Assembly: GCA_028456385.1 (NCBI GenBank)
Contig: JALNQF010000547.1
Coordinates: 1-23,859, forward strand
Reading direction: 5' to 3'
DNA from: Ophiosphaerella korrae
Taxonomy: Eukaryota > Ascomycota > Dothideomycetes > Pleosporales > Phaeosphaeriaceae
Length of the DNA: 23,859 nucleotides
The notes under the pieces were generated by a model. That model was not told the origin of the DNA, did not search any database, and saw only the letters and a list, made by a program, of their open reading frames with translations. Both the position numbers and the translations under genes were made by a program. This document shows positions 9,791 to 19,080 of the stretch, one piece after another; position 1 is the stretch's first letter, and each line of letters starts with the position of its first letter.

Positions 9791-10850
9791 TAAGTTTCTT
9801 TATCTTTTCTTAGGTCTTTACTTCTATAGTCTTTTGCAAAGTGTCTTAGTTTCCTATATTTATAGTATGCTATATCTCTTTTCTTTTGTAATTAGTAGTC
9901 TTTTGCGTAGTAGCCTTTCTTACTATAGTTAAAGCACGTAAAGTCTTTATTCTTCTTCCTCTTCTTATCTTTGTTAGCGTCGAGGATTATAAGGTCTCTC
10001 TTGTCCTAATTCTAGGTGTAACCTCTATACTTGTTCTTCTTCTATTCTTAAAGATCGTCGTTAATTTGTATTGCCTATTGTTTTAGGGCTTCTAGCGTTT
10101 AGGGTTTTTCTATATAAATTATTTTGTATTAGATTTTTAAGTTTAGTCCTTATTTAAATTATAATATTAAAGCTAACTTATTCTACTCTGTGTTTTGCGA
10201 TAGTTATTTAAACTATAATACGTATTCTAGAATACTCTAGCTTTGTGTAAGCTTTTCTAGCTGTTCTTTAGCTTATTAGGTAATATCTGTATCTCTAAAT
10301 GCTGCTCTTATTTATCTAGTAAAGTATTTGTAACTTCTAAAGATAGCTCTTGTTTTATCCTTTTAGGTTATTAGAGTGTATATTGTATAATCTGTCTAGT
10401 AGGGTTTAAACTATCTTATTGCATTTTCTTTAAGATATATTCTAATATATATTACTTTCTTTTCTTCTATATCGAAGTGTAGTACTTATACGTCTATCTA
10501 GAGTTATACTAAAGCTATAAAAGGTCTTAGTTTTTCCCTTGTCCTATTAAACTTCTTAAAGATAGGTATCTTAGGTAGTTTCTTTGTTGCACTTATTTCT
10601 AGTCGTTAGGTAATTAATTCTATCTAGTTCTAGCCTTTAATAATTACTTTAATTTATACCTTATTCTATTTTACGTAATCCTGCAATTCTTTATTCTACG
10701 TTTCTAAGGCATCGATTACTATCTTTATATCTTCTTTATCTAAGATTAAGTTGTTAATTTAGTCCTTAATTATTTCCTATACAGTACTATTAGACTCGTA
10801 ACTACTCCTAAGGGCTTTACTTGTTAAGCTTTCTACTATTATATTAGCTA
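9790..10850 (-). pseudogene. gag: Element B degenerate gag with two zinc knuckles
   Basis: Nucleocapsid and capsid region of the retrotransposon. A capsid-like retrotransposon-Gag stretch lies about 10580-10060, with IPIFKKFNRTREKLRPFI, then FDIEEKKVIYIRIYLKENA and later EQLEKLTQS, with stops at expected Gln/Trp codons. Near 9940-9826 are two CCHC zinc knuckles, remnants of CX2CX4HX4C: the first Cys is still TGC (F-T-C-F-N-Y), most others read Tyr, and the second knuckle keeps His (LRHFAKDY). Cys to Tyr is the result of TGC-to-TAC change, fitting RIP. The start codon could not be identified; the frame seems to begin within about 100 bp of the 5' LTR end at 10901. Confidence 0.8.
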
Positions 10851-10869
10851 GACTGTGCGCTACTTACGC

Positions 10870-10900
10870 TTTGCTTCTCGTAATAACTAAATCGGCAAGG
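10870..10900 (-). other. Element B primer-binding-site region
   Basis: On the minus strand the bases right after the 5' LTR are ccttgccgatttagttat. A tRNA primer-binding site should start here, but I cannot match it to a particular tRNA, and RIP may have altered it. Confidence 0.35.
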
Positions 10901-11329
10901 TGTAATAGGTCTCCTATCGTTAACTATAGGTACCTATCTTAAAAGGGTTAGTAGATTGTAAGGTAATAACAAAAGTTTGTATAGAGATCTACAATAACTA
11001 TAAATAATAGAAGATGTTTTGCAACTGTCTTGTATTAGCGTTCTATAGTTAAAGGATTAAATTACTAATACTATCCTAATAGTGCGCATCCTACTAACTA
11101 TATACTTGTCGTAATCTGTAATCTATAGCTGCTAAGATTAACAGATTATAGATTATCCTAATCTATAATCTATAGCTGCTAAGAGTCTACAGATTATAGA
11201 TTAGTTTACGTGTCCTAGTTATGTGTTGTTTCCTAATCGAGATTATTACCCCGCTCGTCCTATACTTCGTTAGCAACTAAGTTAGGACTAATTAGTTCTA
11301 TCTCGATTTCTTCTATTACACTTGTAACA
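10901..11329 (-). repeat. Element B 5' LTR (right copy)
   Basis: A 429-bp partner of 4298-4726 (constant offset 6,603). It begins tgtaataggtctcct and ends cttgtaaca, followed by the CTACT duplication. All differences seen from the left copy are transitions in both directions, so both copies mutated after insertion. Confidence 0.95.
11113..11202. repeat. Tandem palindromic units in the right B LTR
   Basis: Counterpart of 4510-4599. The arms carry single transitions (aatctgtaatc, acagattatag), so pairing is weaker than in the left LTR. Confidence 0.85.
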
Positions 11330-11334
11330 CTACT
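11330..11334. repeat. Right target-site duplication of element B (CTACT)
   Basis: Identical to 4293-4297 and directly adjacent to the right LTR terminus CA. Confidence 0.9.
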
Positions 11335-11460
11335 TATAATTAAGATACGTAAGTAATCTCTTAATCTATTAAGTATATAGATAGAAAATAAGTATAGATT
11401 AATAGATTAGTAATCTATAATCTATAGTTACTAAGACTAGATATAAGTAATAGATTAATA
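11335..11460 (+). repeat. Element A 3' LTR, continuation after element B
   Basis: After the target duplication the sequence tataattaagatacgtaag aligns with the B LTR where 4297 left off (caactaggatatgtaaac), then passes into a diverged version of the palindromic array (aatctataatctatag at about 11414-11430). From about 11460 I no longer find LTR similarity: the last third of the LTR, seen at 110-314, is missing. The LTR was truncated, or a second rearrangement or insertion boundary lies here. Confidence 0.6.
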
Positions 11461-12000
11461 GTATTGTAGGGTTATATACCTAATATAGATCTAGGGCCTA
11501 AAGGCTTATTAGTCTTAAGGAACTTAGACTTTATTAGCTAAACTAGTTCTAAACGTTATTTATACTCTTATAGATTGTATCTTATAACCTAAAGGCCTAT
11601 TAGCTACTCTCTCCTTTCTCTCCTCTTTAATAGTTTACCTCCTTATAAGCTTTTAGTACTTATATTTCCTTAGTAACTACTTACTCCCTTTTTACTATTT
11701 CTTTCTTTATAATACTCTACTATATACCTCCTTCTTTATATAGAGCTTAGTCCTATTAAGCTACTATACTTAATTAAGAGCCTCTAGCCTAAAGAGAAGG
11801 TAAAACTTACCTTAACCTATAAACTTCTTTCCTATTTTGTTAGCTACAAGGTACTTAAACTATTAGATCTAAAATAATTTAGATTTATAATTTAGCCCTA
11901 CTCTATAAATAGTCTAGTATCTAGCGCTAACTATATATATAGTTAGAGAGTAACTTAGGCCTCTTAGCTAAAATATTAATATTAATAAAAGAGAATAAAG
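11461..12000. other. Gene-free stretch with a possible LTR end of element C
   Basis: No coding remnant is recognisable. A 22-nt pure pyrimidine run at 11607-11628 is a polypurine tract if read on the minus strand, and the base after it would start TAGCTAATAGG, possibly a decayed TG LTR start. A TATAAATA lies on the minus strand near 11551-11566. A 16-bp direct repeat with one mismatch (cctaaaggcttattag) sits at 11497-11512 and 11588-11603. These would fit a short or truncated LTR of element C, but no partner copy is visible. Confidence 0.3.
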
Positions 12001-15000
12001 ATATTAAGTCTTTAAGAGCTTTCTTCCTCTTAAATAACTTATAGCTCTTTAGGTATTAATTACTATATATTGTCTGCAAACTACTAATCTAACCCTAGCT
12101 ATAACTATAACCTACCTAGGCTTACTCTAAGAGAACGCTAGCTTTATTAGCGCTATTACCTAATATAAAGCTTAAGTTACGCTCCCTCTATTTCCCTATA
12201 TTAGCTATTGTTTTTATTTTAGAGCGTCTATAGCTTAGGACTTTAAAGATACTACTTTTATTCTCTACTTATAATACCTTTCTCCTAAGGGCTTTAGATC
12301 TAATATCTAAGGGGTCGTTTATAGAGTATTTATATAGTTTCTAAGTTATTTAATAAAATTTTTATATAAACGTATTATATAGCTTGTAGTAGTAGCTACT
12401 TATTTTTTTACTATTTCTTTTTACGTACGTTTTATAAGCTATAGTAGTTTTTACTTTTCTATAATAGTTTTTTTACTTAATACGTCTCTACTTACTAAAT
12501 TCTTTTCTTACTTATTAATTTTTAATAGCTAGCTCTTTTCTTATATATATATATTTATTAGTTAAGCTAGCGTAGGGCCCTTAGGCTCTATATTTAAACG
12601 TCTTTACTAGTAGTTAAGCTCTTATAGTTATTTACTCTTATAATTTTTAGTAAAGTTATAAATACTCTCTAGAGGTATACTTAAACTTTATCTCTTTATT
12701 TTTTGTTCTATTTTCTTCTTCTTTTCTTTAGGCTTATCTTAGCTACTCTATACTCTCTTACTAGTTTCTTAGCTCTATTCTTTTATTTACTTTCTACTTT
12801 AATTATTATAGCTACTTTTAACTTCTAACTTAGGTTCTATATAGCTAGCTAGCTTAGCTAGAGTAATTATAGTAGTAATAATCCTTCTTAGCTACCTTAT
12901 AACCTAGGTAGACTACTTTTAAGTTACTATTAAACTAAGAGTAGAGCTTTTTACCCTATTTCTATAATATATTGTTTTTAGTATAAAGGTAAGTATCTAT
13001 CTTTCTTACTTATAGGCTCTTAAGTCTTACTAACTACGCTTTTTCTCTTAGTTATTACTTATTTCTTTAACTACTCTCTCTTACTTAACTTACTTTATAA
13101 CCTTTTTAACTAAGCCCTTAATATTTTTAAAGAGCGTAACTTTAGCTAGCTTTTTTCCTTTATCTAAGAGTTTATATATACTTACTATAATAAGCGTAAG
13201 AATAGAGCTTACTAGTAGAATAGTCCTTATAATATTTATTCTTATAACCCTAATAGCCTCTTCTATACTTCTAATAGCTCTTAGTCTTTTTTCTACTAGC
13301 TATACTATTAGGTATACTATTATAAAGGTTAAGAGATACTTACTTAAGACTTTTTAGCTACTTAGGCTACGTACTTATAAGATCCTTTTTTAATTAATAA
13401 TCCTTAAGAGATATAAGCCTATTATAAAGCTATAGTCTACGTAGGTTAGTATACTTAGAAGACTATTAGCCTTTATAGGGCCTTACTACTAGAGCTACTA
13501 CTACTAGGCTCTAATAGGGCTATAGCTTGTAGTTCTAAAGAGGAGAGTAATTATAGCTATACTACTTATATTTATAGTAGTATTAGATACTCTATTTTCT
13601 TTAATAATAAAGGTATTATCTACTTTAATAGCTCCTATATTTATTATTATATTTAGGGCTATAATTATAGGTTAAGTAAGTCTTTAATTCTATTTTTCTT
13701 TTTACTTAATCTTATCTTAATAGTCTTTTAGAGCTTAGCTAATACGTTTTTAGTAGTCTAGTAGCTAAACGCAAGTAAGTACTTTCTTAGGTTAAGAGTT
13801 TTACTAAAAGTTACTACTATATTACTAAGCTCTTTAAGTAAGAGTATACTTGCGCTAATACTTTTATTCTTATAGCTACTTAGTTTTCTAGCTACTCTAT
13901 TACTACGCCCTTTATACGCAATACTATAGTAGCTAATATTTAGTATTTTATTTACTAAAACGTTTCTTTAAGTTATTAAGTAGCCTATAGGTATCTTCTT
14001 ATAATACTTAGTAAGCTAGTACGTCCTTATAGGCTTAAGGCTTACCTAGTAGTACGTAGTATAGATAAGCCTAAAAATAATAACTCTAAGACTTCTAGCT
14101 ATCCTTATAGCCTTACTAATAATCCTTTTTACTAGTAAGCCTATAGCTAGCGTCTCTAGGGTTATACTATACCTAAGAGTAAGTCTAATAATTCTCTACT
14201 TACTATTTTCTTTATAGTAGATAAAGCCCTTATTTATTAAGTTCTCTTTAGTTCTCTCTACTTTTTATCTCTTTTTAGTATTAGTAAATACCTTTAAAGT
14301 ACTTCTTCTAGTAGTTCTAGCTTACCTTTAAGCTTTAATACTACTCTAAATTCTCTCTATTAACTACTAGCTTCTTAGGCTTTATAAGGTATACTTTTAC
14401 GCCTTTCTTACTTTACTAACCTAGAGTTAGATATAGGTTACTTAGGTCTTAATAAGAGTTTAGAATATACTTATAGATACTTTATTAAGTTTCTTACTAC
14501 TTTTACTCTTACTTCTAGCTACTATCTAGTTACTCCTTTAACTTCTCTTCTTTACGCTCTACTTTCTAGTAGTTGTATTCTTACTCTAGTCTATTCTTAA
14601 TTTAATATAATAAGTTTAAGCTCTTCTACTTCTTTTTCTAGGGGCTCTTAGTCTCTTATTTCTATACTCTCTCTACTTCTTTAGTATTCTTCTAGCTTTC
14701 TACTTTAAGATCTTTAGCTTTAGAATTAGGATTACTATTATACTTATTATCTAGGTAGTATTTACTCTTAGCTACCTAGGTTTAGTCTTAGAAGTCTTCT
14801 TACTACTTAAGCTTCTTCTTCTAGTTCTAAAGATAGTAATTAGTAATAATAAGTAATATAAGGTTTTTCTTCTTAGTATCTAAGTACTAAGGCCTCTTTA
14901 GTTATTTGTTTTTAGAGAAAATTAACTAAGTTTTTTTCTTCTTATTACTAATTCTCCTATTTACTTATAATACTTACTTATTCCCTTCTCTATTTAAAAT

Positions 15001-15450
15001 TTTTAGCTAATCTTTAGCTAAGATTAATCTCTTTATTAGGTTCCTTTTATATAAAGAATTTAAAGTTAGCTAGATTAAATTTAGGCTTTTATACTAGGAT
15101 TTAAACTAATTATAGCTAATAAGTTTATACTAGTAATAGTAAGTCCTATCTATATTATTCTTGTACTTACCTACTTTGTCTTCTAAATACTAGCTCTATT
15201 AGTACTAGTTTATCTAATACTCTTTTAGGTTACTCTTTAGTATTAAGTAAAGCTTACCTTTCTTTTTATCTAACTATAAAATCTTTAGCTTCTAGCTCTA
15301 AATTTTCTAAGATATCTATTAGTTCCTACTAGCTTTACTAGTAGAATTCTACTACTCTTACTCTTAGAGTATAGTTTCTAAACTTTGTACTATCTAGGTT
15401 AGTAAGCTAGTACTATCTAGAGGGATATAACTAGATAACTTAATAAGGGC
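12000..15450 (-). pseudogene. Long degenerate tract of element C, 3' of integrase
   Basis: The minus strand is purine-rich throughout and translates to Lys/Glu/Gln-rich, helix-like sequence with stops at probable Gln codons, for example about 12,290-12,700 (VRKEFSK, KEEENRTKNKEIKFKYTSREYL), 13,900-14,100 (SLLSIIRRYL-stop-AT, IKGVVIE) and near 14,700 (YYLDNKYNSNPNSKAKD). The favoured frame is not constant: it differs near 14,700 from that at 14,330. No domain is recognised. It could be a very long C-terminal region, a second ORF such as a gag-like gene of another copy, or merged remnants of two elements. In such AT-rich sequence several frames look half-open, so reading it as coding is tentative. 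Confidence 0.4.
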
Positions 15451-17400
15451 CCTTCTACTAAGGTTAGAGTTTCTACTATCTAGATTTATTCTAGTCGCTA
15501 AATAAGTCTTAGATAAGTACTAATATTCCCTTAAGTATATCTTTTATACGTAATATCCTTTTAGTATTAAACTATTTTTTACTTTTTTCTTTTAGCCTAA
15601 TTATATAATCTATAGCTTTTTAGAGTCTATTATTATATTTATTAAACTACTAAGCTTATAATACTAAGAGCGTAGTAGTATTATAAACTTCTAACTATAA
15701 GAGGGTTTACTATATAAAGACGTAGAGTTTAATAGGTAAGACTTGTTCTTAGCTATATATAAAGTATATTAGTATCTCTCTAGTACTACGTTTTACTATA
15801 ACTTTATCTACTTATAGTACGTAAAGTAGATTATCTACTTAATTACTTTTAATCTTTTAGAGAGTAGCTACTAACTCTTTATAGCCTCTTTTAATTATTC
15901 TTTAGCTTTAAAAGTAATAAGTACTTCTAATAACCTTTTAGGTACTATATAAGTAAGTAAAGTTAGTAACTAGTCTTTTATTTTCTAGTCCTCTATCTAC
16001 TATTATTTTAAATATTACTCTATATCTTAAGAATATATCTTATTTTAAGAACTTTATAATAGCTTCTAATATATTAACTCTAAGAGCTTTAGCCTCTACG
16101 TATAAGCTTATAAGGTCCTAATATATAATTATATATCTCTTAGCTCTTTTACTATTAAGTATATAAACTATATCTAGTGTAATCTATCTCTATAGGACCT
16201 TAGGTCCCTAATTTAGGTATAGCTTTTTCTCTACTATCTAAAGTAAATAAAATTAATATTTCTAGTAAGATTTTATATAGGTTTTTATATCTTTAAATAT
16301 ATTTAGCTAAAAATATTATATCTAGATCTTTTACTATATTCTTTCTTAGCCTTAGTATCTACTTTTATTATATAGTACCTTTAGAATCTCTAGCTACTTT
16401 TCTTTCTTATCTACTACTCTTTTTAGTAAGTACTATTTAAAGCTCTTAGCTTATAAGAGTCTTTATATAACCTTATACTTTTACGTATTTCTATAGAGCT
16501 TTTAGGTATCTATTCTACTTATTCTAGCTAGAGTTTATAGCGTTACTAGCTATTTTATAATATTACGTAGAAAAGGCGTTTCTAGAGTATCTAGCACGCT
16601 TAGGTCTATTTCTATCTTTAAGTATATAAATTCTAGGTCCTAAGAGCTTATCTATAGTAAGATAAAAGTTATAGACCCTAGATAGTAGTCTATAAATTCT
16701 TCTACGTCTTCTTTAAGCTCTTTTAGTAGCTACTATCCTAGTAGCTCTAGTTACTTTAAGAGAGTATCTACTACTACGTTCTTTTTCTTAGCTACGTACT
16801 TTATATTAAATTCCTATATATTTAGAAAAGTAAGCTATCTTGTAATTAAGGCTCTTAGGAGGTTACTAGTACTTTAATTAAGTTAATCTATAAGTATATA
16901 AGTATCTATTTTTACTATAAAATAAACTCTATAGATCTATAAGTAGAATTTCTTAAGTACTAGTAGTATAGCTTTGTACTTATATTTCTTAGAATCTTAG
17001 TTATACTCTAAAAGTAACTATACTCTTAATTTATAGTATACTATTATAAAGGAGTTATCCTTTATGTCTCTTATTTTCGCACTAATATTAGTAAGTTTAT
17101 AACTTACTAATATTTAACTACCTTTCTACTTTTAGTTAGCACTTAGTAGGCTACTAAGTATATATACCTAGTACTTACTTAGATAGCTTTATCTACTATT
17201 TACTCTTTTTAGTTAATTATTAAAACTACCTTATTAAGTTATCTTACGTAAAGTCTACCTTATATAATAGTAGATCTCTATAAATATTTTACTTTTATAG
17301 GCCTCTCTATAACCTAGAACTACGCTAGTAGCTTTCTTACTTATACTAGAGTTACTATAAGATAGCTAATTATAGCTAACTCTTAATTAAGCCTAGCTAG
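15450..17400 (-). pseudogene. pol: Element C degenerate pol fragment: RNase H and integrase
   Basis: A Gypsy pol of a lineage different from A, B and D. RNase H lies about 17070-16700: KDNSFIIVYYKLRV, then DSKKYKYKAILLVLKKF, IVKIDTYILID-stop-LN and LLRALITR, followed by the linker FNIKYVAKKKNVVVDTL that matches the usual end of RNase H. Integrase follows down to about 15500; its late core is visible near 15,850-15,700 (YVL-stop-VDKVIVKR, EQVLPIKLYVFI). RNase H and these late integrase blocks (tops at 17053, 15811, 15388) are in the same reading frame (1 mod 3), so few indels have accumulated. The reverse transcriptase should lie right of 17400 but is absent; element D begins about there. Stops are TAG/TAA at Gln/Trp positions. 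Confidence 0.7.
17084..17114. repeat. Perfect 14-bp inverted repeat with 3-nt loop
   Basis: aatattagtaagtt at 17084-17097, TAT, then its exact reverse complement at 17101-17114. It lies at the start of the element C RNase H region. It could fold as a strong hairpin. It may be chance in such AT-rich sequence, but a perfect 14-bp arm is uncommon. Confidence 0.8.
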
Positions 17401-18400
17401 CTAAAAAGAACTATACTACTAGGAATTAGATCCTACCTTAGCTACAGCGCGCTAGGTAGCCCCTTAAGTTTACTATATTATAGTTCTAGTTAAGGTTTCT
17501 AGCGCTCCCTTTTTACTAGTACTAGCGCTAACGTTCTAGAAAGAAATACGTACTAAAGAAAAGTAGTTTAACTACCTTATAGGTTATAAAGCTTTAGCTT
17601 ACACCTACTACGTATACTTAAGTAAGGGAGTACTTATACTAGGTATTAAACCTAGGTAGTAGTACTAGGGAAAGAAAAGACCCCTAAACCTATATAAATT
17701 ACTAGCGCTTAATTTATAAGAACTAAGTAATAAAGCGCCCTAGACCCTACTAAAACCTTTACTAGCTAGTACTAAAGATCTAAATCTCTATAAACTAATA
17801 GCTAAACGCACTAATATAGTATATAACTACTATAACTTAGTTATATAAAAAATCTTCTATCTCCTTAAAAGCTAGCCTCTTAAACTAAAATAATACTAGC
17901 TTATAACTTCTTTATTACTTAAACTAAGTATACTTATAAGATAAAGATATACTATAAATAGTAGACTATAGATCTAGTAAGAAACTAAGAGAATACTCTA
18001 GAGCTACTATACTACAAAAAATCTATAAAATATACGCTAGAACTAAGTCTCTAGAAAAATAGACCTAAAGACTTATTATACTAACTACTCTAACAAAAAA
18101 AGTACTAAGTAACTTCTAATAATATCTTAAAACTTCCTTATAGAAAGATAAAAGAAAATAGGTAATAGACCCTAAATCCTTTATTTAGCTAAGACTACCT
18201 AGTAAACTTAATTTCTAACCTAATATAATTCCCTAATAAGTACTAAGCACTTTCCTAGCTAATAGCTCTATAATAAACTTAGCTACTCTTAACTAACTTA
18301 TTATAGAAGAATTTAACCTAGATATAGACCTTACTCCTTTTAACTAAAGTAGCTCCCTAAGGTATAGACTAGTTACTAAGGTCTCTTTTAATAACTAGAC
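17400..18400. other. C/D junction and probable 5' LTR/leader of element D
   Basis: The minus-strand pol of element C is not recognisable right of about 17400, and the plus-strand gag-like frame of element D appears only from about 18400. The kilobase between should hold the 5' LTR and leader of D. I found no second copy of it before the window end, so LTR borders cannot be set, and no target duplication is visible. A more GC-rich patch with cagcgcgc lies at 17444-17451. Confidence 0.35.
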
Positions 18401-19080
18401 TATATTAAATAACTTAATTAATAACGCCTAACTAAACGTTAGCTAAGTATTATTACCTTAGCCTATACCTAAGCTTAAGATCCTAGAAGAGCTAAGAGAT
18501 AACTTACTATTAAACGCTATAATTAATAAAGACTTACTACTAAGAATAGTCTTTATATCTTAAAATAAACTTAAGAAATTACTTACTAAGTTTACTAAGC
18601 TCTAACCCTTGTTTTATACCTTACTACTAACCTTATACTAAGGAATTAAAGATAATAAACTTAGTAATTACTTATCTCTTAGAGAATTTACCCTAGCTAG
18701 AATAGTATTATACCTAGTAGTCGCAAACACCTAGATATAAGATATAATTAACGTAGTAAATAAATAAAACTAGAGGCTTATAGCTAGGGTAAGTAAATTA
18801 GATAAATAACTCTCCTAATAAGACAACTAATTAGCTTAACTCTAAGAATACCTAGCGTAATTACTACTAGACTATAACTATATCGTAGAAGAACATAATA
18901 CTTTAAGCTAAAGAGCTACCTAGTATAAAGCCCTATAGGAAGAAGCTATAGTAAAATATAACTACTTACGCAAAGTAGTAATCTACTTAGAAGACTATAA
19001 AATTATAAACTATCTAGCTACCTTAACTTATTATCTATAAAGGATACAATAGTTCTCTATCTAAGTCTATTACGTATTAG
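18400..19080 (+). pseudogene. gag: Element D gag-like region
   Basis: A plus-strand frame reads KLKILEELRDNLLLNAIINKD (near 18470-18540), then LREFTLARIVLYLVVANT, VSKLDK, LLLDYNYIVEEHNTL and KVVIYLEDYK, broken by TAG/TAA stops at likely Gln/Arg/Trp codons. The charged helical composition and position just ahead of the protease suggest Gag, but no zinc knuckle or clear capsid motif was found. Confidence 0.5.

Larger units (their letters stand above)
4298..11329 (-). mobile_element. Element B: complete Ty3/Gypsy chromovirus, RIP-degenerate
   Basis: This is a 7,032-bp LTR retrotransposon in reverse orientation. Two 429-bp LTRs (4298-4726 and 10901-11329) start TG and end CA, and flank 6,174 bp of internal sequence. 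The CTACT target duplication surrounds it. Orientation follows from the polypurine tract beside the left LTR (read on minus) and from the order gag zinc knuckles, protease, RT, RNase H, integrase, chromodomain running from right to left. Stops throughout make it non-autonomous today, though its RT YLDD box survives. It is inserted in the opposite direction into the 3' LTR of its relative, element A. It retains far more TGT/TGC than the flanks, so it has suffered less RIP. Confidence 0.95.

Noticed and set aside
14280..15300. Resemblance to a fungal coiled-coil or Starship-type recombinase-associated gene
   Set aside because: Similarity was only in Lys/Glu/Gln composition; no ordered motif could be matched.
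12000..17053. One uninterrupted 5-kb reading frame through element C
   Set aside because: Several blocks (tops at 17053, 15811, 15388, 14332, 12571) share a frame, but near 14,700 that frame is crowded with stops and another frame reads better. Continuity cannot be claimed.
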